Source: Nageia nagi (lineage: Eukaryota > Pinophyta). Taken from it: DNA of 64,000 nucleotides. Both the position numbers and the translations under genes were made by a program. The notes under the pieces were generated by a model. The model was not told where the DNA came from. It ran no database searches and saw nothing but the letters and a program-made list of their open reading frames with translations. Each line of letters begins with the position of its first letter. The first letter of the stretch is position 1. Positions 49,128 through 61,842 of this stretch are shown here, piece after piece. The DNA is taken from NCBI GenBank assembly GCA_050084985.1, contig JBITNC010000001.1, positions 67,642,001 to 67,706,000 on the forward strand, in the 5' to 3' direction.

Positions 49128-50245
49128 TGTGTATATTGAATTGTGCACCTAAAACGCAATTTAGCTAGATAAATCATTCAACATAATAAATCAGAACACA
49201 TTCAATATTACACATCAATAATTATGTAGATATTATCTCCAAAAAAGATTTTGATGAAATTTAATACAATAAGAGATTGTTATCGATCTGTATGAATCGG
49301 TATCGATTGATTATCGATTGACAACGATCGTTATGGATCGGTAACGATCTACGTATGGATCAGTAGCGATCAATGGTCTCCCACTATTATTATGCTCATT
49401 GTAAACTTTTGGCTTTTGTCATCGATCTAAGAAATCACCATCGATCGATCTCTAAATCATCGATGATTTATGGCATTATAGTGAACTTTTCATAAAATTT
49501 TGAAATGTTTGTATCTCTTCCTGGTTGTTCTCCTTCACGCTTACTTCTATCGTTCTTTTCCTGTATTGACCCTACACATAGAAAATGAATGAAACATCAA
49601 AGCATACCTGCTAATACATATGAATCAGAAGTAAATAATGTAATATTAAAATATACTTGATAGTATATTTGCTATTGATCAAACTTCCAATCTTTGCTAA
49701 CGAACTTCTAGTTTAATTTCTATAGAGCTTTGTTATAGTAAATTCGGGTCCCTTTGTTTGCATACAAAGCTTGTATTTATAAGCTCAAAAGTTTGTTATT
49801 CATTTGTTTTGCTGTCACAAGATTCCAAGTAACATCCCGTATGAAATATTGAGGTGTTATTATCTCAAATCCACATCCATAATTCTAAACTATGCGTACT
49901 AGGCTATTATGGGCTTAAATTTGTCTATTTTTGAATTATTCAAGGATCATCAACGATCCTAGAGGATCGTCAACGATCGTGATGGATCGTCAATGATTTT
50001 TTAGTAAATTTTATACTAATATTAGAATGATCGCCTAATGGTCATTTTTTAATGAAAAAGGGGTTGTATGACCACTCGTTTTGCATCTACTCAAAAAGAT
50101 CTATCCAATAATAGAGTTTTAAAGCTTGTTTGAGGCTTGTATAAGGAGTTATAATCATTTTAATGTGATATATGTTAGAAAGATACTTATTTTATTTATT
50201 TATATGTTGTTAAACTAAATGTAGGGTTTATTTTGAGTGTCTACA
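49128..50245 (-). repeat. 5' LTR of T1
   Basis: 1118-bp partner of 31340-32455. Two or three small indels and about 47 substitutions separate them by eye. TATA box in complement at 49773-49781. Confidence 0.95.
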
Positions 50246-50250
50246 ATGTG

Positions 50251-51215
50251 GTAGGCTAGATGATATCATAATGTACATGATGATATAGCAATCCATATGA
50301 TATCATGGCATACATGATGATGTGGTAGGTTGAATGAGGTCATGGCATGCATGATGATATGGTAAGTTGGATGACATTATGGCATGCATGATGATGTTGT
50401 GAGTCAAATGATATCATGGCATGCATAATGATGTGGTAGGCTAGATGAAGTCATGGCATGCATGATGATGTGGTACATGTGAAATGATGTGGTGAGCTGT
50501 ATAATGTTATGGCATGCATGATAATGTGGTGGGTCAAATGATGTGGTATGGGGTGACATGGCTTGCATGATGATGTGGTAAAATGGATGATATGGTATGG
50601 GGATGATATGACATGCATTATGATATGGTGGATTAGATGACATGTCTTGCATGATGATGTGGTAAGCTGGATGATATGGCATGGGGATGACAACATGCAT
50701 GATAATGTGGTTGGTTGAATGATGTGGCATGCATGATGATGAGATAGGTCAGATGATGTGGTATGCATGATGATGTGGTAGATCAAATGATGTGGTGGGC
50801 TAGATGACATGTTAGGCACGATGATGTGGTGGGTTGAATGATGTGGTATGCATGATGATGTGGCATGCATGATGACATGATGGGCTAGATGATATAGCAT
50901 GTAGTATGATATGGTGGTTTGGATGATATGATGAGCCATATGATATCATGACATACATGATGATGTGGTAAAATAAATGACTTCATGGCATACATGATGA
51001 TGTGGTGAGATAGATGACATCATAATATGCATGATAATGTGGTAGGCTAGATGATGTGGCATATGTGACTGTGTGGTGGGTTGAATGATGTGGCATGCAT
51101 GATGATGTGATAGGCTAGATGATGTGGTATGCATGATGATGTGGCATGCATGATGATATGGCATGCATGATGATGTGGTGAGTTGGATGGATGTGGTGGT
51201 TTAGATGATGATGTA
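50251..51215. repeat. Minisatellite array A4, right part
   Basis: Continues the array from 31339. The His/Cys/Ile-rich frames here are repeat translations. Confidence 0.92.
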
Positions 51216-51240
51216 CCAATTATTCACACACATCCACTTT

Positions 51241-51560
51241 GATCGAAACTAAAGCTATAATTGATGCAGATTTTTATAATTTTAACCAGGATAGAATGAA
51301 GAATTGCTTGAAGAAAAATTAAGTCTAGGCTATATATGATGAAGATGATGGAATACCTCGTTATTATCATCTTAGTAAAAAATTTGTATCATTGCATCCC
51401 TTCAACATGCAAATGAGCTTGTTAGACAAAAAAGATCATCATGGTGAGAATTTAATTAAGTGGAAAAAAATCTTGATTCTGGAGGGCTTGTGAAGAATTT
51501 AAGGTTGGAAGGAAAATGATTTTCTCCTCCCACTATAGATTGAATTGAAATAAAGCACAT
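51241..51560 (+). pseudogene. DUF3444 (DnaJ-associated) gene fragment
   Basis: The frame reads DFYNFNQDRMKNC, then a stop for Gln and a stop for Trp around V, then AIYDEDDGIPRYYHL, FNMQMSLL and, after a one-base shift, CEEFKVGRKMI. This is the DUF3444 pattern (WAIYDDDDGMPRYYA..., CG-x-F-x-VG) found C-terminal to J domains in plant proteins of poorly known function. Only part of one domain copy is present. No J domain, start or upstream exon is found before the minisatellite edge at 51215. Confidence 0.75.
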
Positions 51561-51849
51561 GGATTTTATTCCTCCAACAATATGGATGATTATTTCATGT
51601 CATCTTCAAGTGAAAGCGATCATATTCATTTGGGATTAAACTCGTTTAGTCCTAATTCCAAGGTGAACTATTACAAATGAGATACATACATATCTATGTA
51701 TGAAGATACAAGGCATTATGTATCTAGATCAATGGTTTATTACTATAAATATTTAAGGTAAAAATGTAATCTGTAAACTACAAAACATGCATAAAATACT
51801 ATAATTAAAAAATATATATAATGTTTAATTCATCAAATGTACATGTAAT
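51561..51849. other. Gene-free interval
   Basis: AT-rich sequence between the DUF3444 scrap and the CACTA remnant. Possible continuation of DUF3444 sequence to about 51620, but too decayed to call. Confidence 0.35.
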
Positions 51850-53265
51850 ATTTTAATCATCATTATCATTTTCATCAAGAATATATACAACATGTTTCCC
51901 TATAGGATCATAATCAATTACAAACCACATCTTTTCATTTAGTACATTTGGACAAAAAATTATTTGACTACAATATTGTGGTAAAACATAGGGCTCTTTT
52001 TCTTGAGGTAAATATCATGTGGAGTCAATTGCATAATAACCAATAGGTATATCATGTAAAATTGTTCTTCTATTTACAAATCCTTCAAACCATTTACATT
52101 TAAATACTACACACTTGAATGATTCAAAATTCAATTGTAGGATTTCTTGAATTTTTCTAACATATTATATTTTTCCTTCTATCAAGTTTGTATCTTTTGT
52201 ACTTGCATGACTTGCTTGATCATAATCAACCATCACTCCATAGTAAAATGTCATTCTATTCTTATCTTTCTTTTCAATTCTAAAGTGTTGATCATATGTC
52301 CACATTGCAAGGAAAGATAATACTTGCACACATATATATGTAAATGTTATATTAGTGCAAGCATTATATCTATATTAACAACTATATTATAACAAATTTA
52401 AACTTAAGTCCATATGAATTAATAATAATTACCTCATAATTGCATCCATCAACTATATTTAAATCATATTCATAGGTTTTTTCTTCTACACCTTTAGCTA
52501 ATTTTTCTTCAATTGCTTATTTTATCCATGACCCTAGACACTCTTTTGGCCAATTTTTATATCTTAGATGCGGAGGTATAGGTGTACTCTTTGGATTTTC
52601 ACTATGAAATAATATACATTGTGCTGAAATTGCAGTTCTTTTACTTTCATACAATTCAATCTATTATTTACGACATTCCATATTCATCATGAAAAAATGG
52701 TTTATAGATTCATACATGTCACGATCTATAAGTTTTCGATGACATAAAATGAACTTGTTAGTAACTATTGATTAGATTAAATCAAAATTTCATGTACATA
52801 TTACTTACATAAATTACTATTATCTAAAATGTAATTCTAAGTACCTTTATTAAGAGCATATGATCTTCCATTTGTTTCCAAAACCTCTTCTTCTAATCTA
52901 TCTATGTCTTTATATGCTTGTAACCATATTGTTGGATCTAAATCATGAATTTGAGATAGAAACTCACTTACATAAAAAAAACACTTTTGTACAATATATC
53001 CATCACATATAGACCCTTATGGTCTTTATTTTTTTTTCTAATAAATCCTTTTACTAATTTCAAAATATTTTCACAAAAAATATGCTTCTAGTACTTATAA
53101 CACCTGCTATTTCAATATCATCTACTAGGTGGATCAATAGATGGATTTGTATGTCCATAAAAGTAGTAGGCATTTCCTTTTCAAATTTACAAATAATTTC
53201 CATAATTTCTCTACATCATTTAGAGATTTCATTCACATGTATTTCCTTTGAAATCAACCACCTAT
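51850..53265 (-). pseudogene. CACTA (En/Spm) transposase TNP2-like remnant
   Basis: DNA-transposon transposase C-terminal half, read on the minus strand. 53260-52860 gives a DUF4218-like stretch (CREIMEIICKFEKEMP, HLLIHLVDDIEIAGV, then a broken RYL/NKARPEGSI-like region). 52740-52440 is a linker with IPPHLRYKNWPKECLGSW. 52330-51850 gives a DUF4216-like stretch (KIQEILQLNFESFKCVVFKC, KWFEGF, then WFVIDYDPIGKHV). Many stops and shifts. The catalytic N-terminal domain and terminal inverted repeats were not found. Confidence 0.75.
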
Positions 53266-54355
53266 TTATGAAAACATAATTAATATCATAAAATATATAA
53301 ATATATTAAAAATTAGAAACAAATAATAAATGTACTATATTTTTTCATTGACCATATCATAAATAGCATGAAATACCTTAGAAATAATGATAGTCAACCA
53401 ATTGCATATCTTAAATCAATAGGTAAAGTCTCACATCCATGAATTTCAAGTGTAAAAATAATATATAGAAACATTTATTTATTTTTATTATATTGGAGGA
53501 AGGATTTCTATAAAAGAATCCTAACCTAATACAACTTCCTGAGATTAAGCATTGAAGCTTAATTGAGAAATTGGATGGGGAAAATCTACTAACCAATACA
53601 AAAGAAAACCAACCACTAATGCCTTAAGTAATACATATCACCTATTAACATAAACAAAAAACCAAACTAGCTTTCTGTGAAGGCCTCCTTGCACATCACC
53701 AAAAGTATAAAAGCATAGAAAATGACCTAGAATTTAACCAAAAACTTCCAAAAAATAATTCATTTTTTCCCCATCTCATCGTCCATTTCTTGCAAAACTT
53801 TACTTATATCCTAGATCATAATTTGTGTGGCTCAAAGCATACTTAAGTCAATACCATATAAGTGCCCCCCTCTTGCCTCCTCTATCAAACTTGTTGGATT
53901 AGCATCTGACTCTTCTATGTGATCATTCTCCTAGTGCTAGGTCCCCTTCATAGTTTTCTAAGTAAGGCCAATCCCACTAGCTGATAGATGTAGACTAGAT
54001 AGCACCAAACATTCATCTTAGGAGAATATCTATATCTTCAAATGAAAATGAGGTATATATCATGAATGCATACTCAAATTTTAATAGATGAGTAGAAATG
54101 TAAGATCAATTAAATTTTCACTTTGATGAAATTATATGCATTTATTAACTAGTTAATACTATGGGTAATTTATAGGATCATCGCCAATCTTCATATTTAG
54201 AGGATGATGATGATCATGAGGTAATTAATTAGCATGCATGACTGTTTAATTTTATTTTCAAATTCTTCATGAATAATTTTCTTATTTTTATTGATGTTTA
54301 TATTAGGCCTAACGAAAATTTTTATTAACCTCAATTAAATCTTCAATTGAAAGAG
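53266..54355. other. Unassigned interval
   Basis: No recognisable gene. A minus-strand stretch near 53700-53900 reads somewhat protein-like (LYGIDLSML, KVLQEMDDEMGKK) but is broken and not assignable. A small gatgatgatgatcatga patch lies near 54205. Confidence 0.35.
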
Positions 54356-55075
54356 ATAAAGTAGCCACAACATATCAATGCAATGGCCTTTGGGTTGTAT
54401 CTAACTCTCTATAAACCTATGTGTCAGATGATTGCTATCTTCTCATAGGCCCACACCTAAACAAGGCCATTGTGTGCAATTGTGATGTTGAATTTATCAA
54501 CACTCATGAAGTTAAATAAGTCTATGTACAATTGGGATAGCACTAGTGGTGCCTATACAAACTGAGTCCCTTATGGGCAAAAGAAGAGCTACTCTTATTT
54601 AGGCACAAATAGGTGGCAATAATTGATATGATGTATAACCTCAAGTGGTGGTTGGGTGATGAAAAATGACATGCCTCTAAAATATAGAAAGCTTGGTACT
54701 CCTAGTCATGGTCCTCCTCCCCTATAAGCCATAGGGTGAGCTAATCTCACTTGTTATTATCTAAAACCTTGACTTGATGCACAAGTCAATCCTAGATGGG
54801 CACACCCCAAATCCTGTACACATACAATAATTTGATACTCATTTCACCTAAGGGTAGGTGAAATGAGTTGTAGTTAGGGTCCCATCACTCTACCAAAGTG
54901 ATGAGAAGGGTTAATTCCTACTTTATGTGCTTGAATATATCCAAATCTTCTAATCTTGAACATATGAGGATGTCATCCTCATGGTACATCCTTTGCCATG
55001 AAAAGACCTTCTCCAAGGCTATGGTTGACATGGGACCTCCCCTAATGGCACCTTGCAATCCTGCAAGAATTTAAC
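54356..55075 (-). pseudogene. Second plant mobile domain (PMD) fragment
   Basis: On the minus strand, from about 55060: ELTLLITLVE, a stop for Arg, WDPNYNSFHLPLGEMSIKLL, VYRIWGVPI. Further on near 54470-54390: LVLSQLYIDLFNF, then VWAYEKIAII. This is the same architecture as the T1 PMD (ALFERWDP, CILRLPI, AWAYEHI), but clearly a different subfamily. Multiple stops and at least one frame change. No LTR or gag-pol is nearby, so it may be a host-gene scrap or a piece of another transposon. Confidence 0.72.
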
Positions 55076-58039
55076 ACTAGGAATTAGAAATTATGAAAAT
55101 CCAAACAAATTAATATAAAACTAGGATAAAGTGATAAATAAATCAAAATGGTTCCCAAAAGGGGTAAAACATGGTGTGAAATAATTAAAACCCTAAGTAA
55201 TATCATTAAAAATTAAACAAATTTGAGAAAACAAGGCAAAGAATGGGAACTTATTATGTGCTCAAAAGATAGAATTTGGATGTACTTCATGACATGACCT
55301 CTTAAACAAATCAAAGGTCTCCCTAAACTATGCAACCATCATCCATCATGTTGGAAAAGAAAATCAAATAGGCAACTAGCTAGAGGCAAAGAAATTTAGT
55401 GAAAATCTAACAACTAATTAGGGGGAAAATATCAACAAGATCAAGAAGGAAAAAACATAGTCACCATGGTGGAACATGCATTCTATAGAACCTTAAAGAT
55501 AACAACAAATTGAAATATGACAACTCGAATGAGATAAAAAGTCAACTAAAGTTTATTTTATTCGCTTTTTCTCCCTAACCCTAACTCCATGTATGACTTT
55601 ATAAAATCATACCTTCTATACTTCCTAGCTACTTGAAAATGAGTGCAAAACATAAGAAAATATTTTACATGGCTATAATTTCTTTTTTAAAAACTAATTC
55701 TTTCAAACCCACACCATCGACGACATTCAATTTGTAAAATTGGTGACTAATTCAATGCCAGATGATCAAGAATAGTAAGAATATTAAAATGCATAGTTTA
55801 CATTAGGCATTGGTGTGGAAATTGAATACATTTATTTTTAAAATTTATTAATATTAAATGGATGCCATCAACAACATGCTTTATGTAAAATTAGCAAATG
55901 CTCTAAGTGATATGATCAAATTCTTATTTTGATAAATCAAAATAGATGCATAACATGAATTTTCTATGAGTACAAAGGTGAAATTTTAATTATGAAAATT
56001 ATATTTAATTAAATATATGTGTAAATTTTTCATTTCTGCATATGTCTATGATTTTGGAATGGTAAATAGCTGAATAGTAATTTTTCAATATCAATTGAGT
56101 GTGCTCTTTTTCTTAAAATCAAATTCATTTATTCACACGCTACTGCCAATGATGTGCCAAAAGCTAAATTAATGATCCTTTCAAAAATTGATCATGCTAG
56201 CATAATTTTATTAGATAAAAAAGATTGATATCTCAATTGCATGACTGTTGCATAGAAGAAATGTATATAGGGTCAAAACCTAAAAATTTATTGCTTATAA
56301 TGAAAATCTATGTGGAGATGTAATTTCACAACTAATATGATACAAAACATTATTTATGAGTTTCAATTGAATATCATTTGAATTTTTAGATTTGATATGA
56401 CTACACTCTTGTTGCCAATGGTGTATGTTTAATATGATTTTTTTACACATGGGGCATGTTGTAATTATCTAAAAATCTGAATGAAAGTATCATTGATGTT
56501 ATAAATTTGCATTGATATGGAAACGAAGAACAAAATTGTAGAAAAATAAATGATCGAAAAATTCTATGAATTTTATATTGTCAACGATGTAGGTTTATTT
56601 TGAAAATCAATGAAATCAATTAATTTAATATGATCAAATGTATGAAAGTTTAATGAATATTTGAATATTTGGTATTTTTATGGGAATCAAATGATATTGT
56701 TCAATGTTATGCTAGCAAATGTTTTCAAGGACATGTCACTCCATGAGCAAAATCTCTTATCAATTATAAGATTATTATAAGATTGAGTCATTAAAAAAGT
56801 TCTCATTAGTTGATAATCATGGTTATTCCAAGCTTGGTGTATTAAAAAATACCTCATTAGCTTGATCTTCATAGACTATGAGTTGCAATCATAGTAGTCT
56901 ATATGTCATGGTTAAATAGAACTATGAGTTGCATTGGTCATAGTGATACAATGGATATCATATTTATTTCATCTTTGTTCTTTCAATTGATTATTATTTA
57001 ATGGGATGTGATCTATGTGGGTATTATGTTGGTTTGTTCTTAAAAAGGTATTGTTTAGGAGAGTAGAATTCATATAGAGATGCTCTGCTCATATAGGGAC
57101 TTCGATTTTTGGCTTGATTACCCAAAGCAACATGAGCAAGGGGAAATGCAAGACTAAAAGGGGGTAGACAACATGTCATACTCAACATATCGATCAAAAA
57201 AGGGAAGTCCAATTTACTATTGAAAATTTTCTTATCTTCTCTAGACTTCTTTGGATTATGTAATTTCAATGCTTTTCATTTCATATCCAAAGAGGGAAAA
57301 AATTTATACTCCTAATAATGATTTATTATTTATTTAATAAATCATATTTATACTTCTTAAATGATTTAATGTAATATTAGTTATGTCAAAATAAAAGGAT
57401 ATTATAATGCAATGCCATGTGTTATATTAAATGCTATATCATATATCATGGGTCCTATTTTAAAGTATCTTGAATATAATAATGATTATATTCTTACAAG
57501 AGGTCAACCTTCACTCCTTTCTATATCTTTGTATGATATATAAATGGATGGAATAGGTTGATATCTATAGATCAAAACTCTTTAATATGATAATAACTCT
57601 AATAGATGATTGTTAATTGTATTGGTGTCTTTGGATGCCACCTATCATGAGAATTATACTTTGAGCTTTGGAATTTCTATCTTTGGTGAACATCATAATT
57701 TGACACATCTATGTAGTTAGCAACATGCTTCCCCTACATTGGTAGCGGTGTGCATATTCTAGATTAGAGGTTCCAGATTTCGATGGTTGAGTATTTTATT
57801 TAGACACATGAAGATCTACTATGAACTTACCATGAATTTAATCCCAATCCTCTGAAGACTCATTGCTACTTGTTGTTTGAGGATTGTACATGCACTTCAT
57901 ATCAAGTTCATGAGTTTCATGTATATTTTTTGTAATTTGATTTAGTGTATATAGTCTATTCAATTGCATATTGTAGATTATTTATTTAATATTGTTTATT
58001 AATATGATTCACAATTTGAGATCTACACTAAGCATCAAT
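55076..58039. other. Unassigned 3-kb interval
   Basis: AT-rich, with no recognised gene. A minus-strand frame at 57024-57269 (81 codons) has no known motif. A short direct repeat around 56780-56870 (tcattag, ttgatcttcatag versus gttgataatcatgg) is degenerate. Confidence 0.4.
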
Positions 58040-58400
58040 ATCCCATTTTAAAATTTTGAAAAAATGATGCCACACTTGATGCCTAATGTGTTAGGTACAT
58101 AACTCATAACATGTTGCTTCTTCTATCCAATATTTGACTCCAAAATCAATACCTAATGTGTCAAGCACATGAATCATTATAGGCCTCTTTTAGTGTCTAA
58201 AATGTGACTCCAAAATTGACTATAAGTGCATCATTTTTATGACTCTTAGATCAACATTTTTGTGCTTCAAAATATTGACACCACATGTAACCCTTTGTGC
58301 ATTAGTAAGATGACTTGTCATGAATTTTTTTTTTTGACTTATTGATGCTTCACCTAATGTATAAAGCATTTATACATGATGTAATATGTTTTCAATATAG
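58040..58400. repeat. Degenerate tandem repeat
   Basis: Three or four loosely related units of about 70-80 bp, each with tgactccaaaat or ttgacaccac, then taatgtgt or ttgtgcat, then acatgaatcat or similar. Confidence 0.5.
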
Positions 58401-59240
58401 ACAAATAGGTTGACACTAAAAATAAAAAATGATGATGCCAAAAGTGACACATTAGTTGATAGTCCTATTAGCATCAAGTGAGGCATTAACTTGATGAGAA
58501 AAAAAAGAAAAAAATAATACAGAGCTATGATGCATAGGATGATGCAAAACCCTTCAAATGTAGTAGTGTCAATAAGCATTGGAAAGGTCTAAAAAATGGG
58601 TATCCAAAAAAATCATAAAATTTTAGTTTTGACAACTTTGAAATTTGATTTGGCATGCATGGAAGACTTTTTTTTATAGCACTAACATTGTACTATTAAG
58701 ATGTTTGAGGTTGTACAATAAGTTGGGTTAGTTCATTGCTAGTATATGATTATTTATACCTACATAATTTATTATTGATCTTCTTGTGTTCTTAGATCCA
58801 TAGAGATATGAAGTCATGAAGACAACCTCTAGAAAGGAAGGCACAAGTTCAGTTGGGGATATTAATTATTCAAAGTTTCCATATATTTTGTAGGAACAAA
58901 AGCTTTTGCATTAGAAAGGTGTGATCCAAAAATGGATTATGTAATTAATATCAAATATCATATGAGTGATAAATTAGTGAATACTAATGTTTATGTGGTG
59001 TTTGGAACTAATTCCTAATGGTTTTATGGTGTTGATATAGCTATAAATTGTCATGAAAATAGATTATTCATCTTCAGAAAGGCAAAAATTTAAGTTAATT
59101 ATTTATTCATTAGATATTCATCAAAGATACCTTTTCAATGAGTATATGCATTCCTATGTTTGTTGATGATTTGACTTCCATAAGTGTTAGTTTACTACAA
59201 ACTATATTAATCTAGTATATTGCATTTAGAGTGCCCATGA
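58401..59240. other. Unassigned interval
   Basis: No gene or element end recognised. AT-rich sequence with short low-complexity A and T runs. Confidence 0.35.
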
Positions 59241-60300
59241 CATGTCATTTATCATTTAGAGCATCCACTCCATGGAAATAGTGGAATCTCAAGGTAGATA
59301 AAAGGTCATATCTTTGAAAGGAGGTTAGATGAAACATAGAGTTATGGAAATGCAAAAATATGGGATTGGCAAAGTAAAATGCATCTGTGAGGAGCCTTTG
59401 AAGGAGACTAGAAACCCAAGTTGGAAAAGGATTTTTGGGAGAAAGTAAGAGAGAGCTTGGAGGTAGTATTTCTTATAGGTAGGTTGTTACTATTGTTAGA
59501 GTAGTCCTGACCATAGATAGGAGGATATGAAACCATGGAGGAACTGTAGTGATTATCAAAATGGATGGAAGAAATCCAAGGTATATCAGTTTTTATTGTA
59601 CTCTCATTTCTTCTCAGTGTTCTAGTTACTTATGAAGAGATTTTACCATAATCGAGCCATAGAGTACTACTGAGATGAACCCGAGGAGTTATAATACATG
59701 CTAGGATATTGAAGGATTGGAAAAACTACATTGGCACCTTTATGCACTATTGTATGATGCTAGGTAGTGGAGAATGCAACCATTTTTAGTTGTGAAGATC
59801 ATTCCATTCTTTAGTAATTTTTTAGTATTGGGTTTTCTTTATCCATGTAGTAGGAAGATCACATAATGTAAATGTGGTAGATTGCATTATGTGTGAGCAT
59901 GCTATGAGTGGGAGGCATGGTGTGTGTTCTTATTTCATGTATGTTTATTATTCATTATTCTTTGAAAATGGGATAGTAGATATTATTATTTGAAGAGATA
60001 AGTATTGTAGCTTACTATTGATGGTGGGTATGTACAACCATGGAGGTATTTGTTTTGCCATAGTGGATGGGAATCAATCCAAGGTAATATAGGCCTTCAT
60101 GATACCTTCTCTTCATTTGTATTTCTAATGTTGCTACTATTTACTTGGAGGTGGAAACACCATAGCCATGTTGGTCAATATGCAAGTATGATTCTTGGTG
60201 TAGGATGAAGTTTCTTATTGCTTCATGGTCATTCAATAATATTCTTATGATTTTGAGATAGAATCATTTAGTATGATATCAAAAGTAAGAATGTTATGGG
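59241..60300. other. Possible LTR or leader-like region with internal repeat
   Basis: Two related segments near 59540-59600 and 60030-60090 (ccatggagg, then atggatgg-aa, then aatccaaggta) about 490 bp apart. A sequence resembling a decayed primer site (tatgatatcaaaag) lies near 60271. No protein-like frame. The element type is undetermined. Confidence 0.35.
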
Positions 60301-61542
60301 TGGTATCCATAGCATTATGTTATCTTGATAGTAGCTATGAAGGAGACTTCTCTAGAATTTGGATGAGTTATCAACCTTAACGATGTGAGCTTCTTGGAGG
60401 TTAAAAAATAGATTCATATTGAAGGTCATAGGTCATAGAGTGAAGCTTATAATTGAAGATCTTCACATGCCCGTCCTAACATAATCTAGAGTCATCTAGT
60501 GATATTTCACAAGGATATGATTCATGATTCACAAAATCAATGCTATACTATTCTATGTTTAGAGCACCCACACCATAGTTACAGAGTCATAATGTTTAGT
60601 TGTTGAGGTTGGTACTTATGTAGGAACTCATCGAGGAATGCTCTCATGTTCTTGGGTAATTCTATGAAGGGTTGAGAGTTTAGACTTGATTCAATTGGTT
60701 GAGAAGTGTTTGAGGCCATGGAGGTTTGAGCACCATTCCTACCTTTTTATGGTAACAACTCTTCTATAGCAATCAATTGTGTGATATAGCAAATAGAAAA
60801 TATTATATTTTATGGAGGCCATGGTTCATAATGTTGCTATATCAAGGAGGGATGTAGATTGTTGTAAGATAATGTTTGCTTCATAGTCTTTTATTATTGT
60901 AATATTCATTGGAAAATAAAGATAGGGGATCAATTCCATGTTGGATTAGCCCACATTGGATAGATAGGGGTAAATATTTTTGTCTCTAATTTGTGTTTGC
61001 ATTTCTTTATCGATTTTTGTTCAAGAGTGGGAACTAGTAATAATGTCACATGTTGAAGCATGGATCTTATTGCATGGTTGTATTAATTATGTTTAAGTGA
61101 ATTTTCATAGTTAGTAGGTTGTATAATAAGGAAGAACATGGATTAAATTAGCTAAGATGCCATATAATCTTCAACCTTTCAAAGTATGGAGATAAAGAGT
61201 AAAATTGGTTGAATTCATGTATGATAAAAAATGCAATTTGAATTTCTATTTATGACTTCTTGATTAAGAATGACTTTATGGAACTTTACGGATCACTAGA
61301 TATTATGAAAATTTTGTGAAGTAAGTAGTTGGTTAATATAAATGATATATTGTACGCTCTATAATTGATAATCAATAATTTTATGAATTGTTATGATATT
61401 TTCCCAATTGTACTTGTTTTGACCAAAAATTCCAATTTTAATGGAAGTAAAATGCTTTTGATTTTTCATTTTTTATTTTGCAAGTCCTAGTTGAGAATGT
61501 ACCATAGAAATAACCTATTGCTACTCTTTATGGAGCCTAACA
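60301..61542 (-). repeat. G2 LTR, second copy
   Basis: 1242-bp uninterrupted relative of 11208-11761 plus 20602-21282. It ends gagcctaaca on the plus strand and is followed by a pyrimidine tract (tccctctc), the complement of a purine primer. The two copies are clearly diverged. Confidence 0.8.
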
Positions 61543-61842
61543 TCCCTCTCATGATTGGGGTTTTCCATTTTAGGACTGTTAATAGTTACATAGAGGGGTG
61601 ACTTAGTAATTAATAGCTTCTCCTTGGATGCTACACTTTATTGGGAAATGTACAATAGTAAGGATTTATTTAAAAGAATTTTGTTAGGATAATTCATTAT
61701 TCCTAAGCTAAAACCTTATTAAGATACTAACTAATAGAGATAAGCTATTTGTTACCTGCTTATTATTATTTTACCTAGTGTGAATGAGATAGGTATTGTC
61801 TTCACTACGAGGAATGTATTTTTTTAGTTGATGGTCATTTAC
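61543..61842 (-). pseudogene. G2 second copy: 3' region with integrase C-terminal end
   Basis: Homologous to 21283-21587, including the bases that encode the VNDHQL end of integrase. Copia C3 interrupts it at exactly this point. The rest of the element would lie beyond C3, outside the window. Confidence 0.65.

Larger units (their letters stand above)
31340..50245 (-). mobile_element. Tat-type Ty3/Gypsy retrotransposon T1, 18.9 kb, with two extra genes
   Basis: Bounded by LTRs of 1116 and 1118 bp (TG...CA) with target duplication atgtg at 31335-31339 and 50246-50250. LTR difference is about 4% by eye. Minus-strand order: leader, gag, protease, RT, RNase H, second RNase H, integrase. The second RNase H and the PFGLKNVGATYQRAM-type RT are Tat-lineage marks. 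Beyond integrase comes a sense ORF of unknown family, then an antisense plant-mobile-domain gene. gag-pol is frameshifted in several places, so this copy is dead. The great length comes from the leader and the 7-kb 3' region. Confidence 0.95.

Noticed and set aside
55572-55586. Interstitial telomere repeat (ccctaaccctaac)
   Set aside because: Only about two units; chance occurrence in AT-rich DNA.
57024-57269. 81-codon minus-strand gene
   Set aside because: No motif, no conserved copy and no neighbouring gene signal. Length is within chance for this window size.
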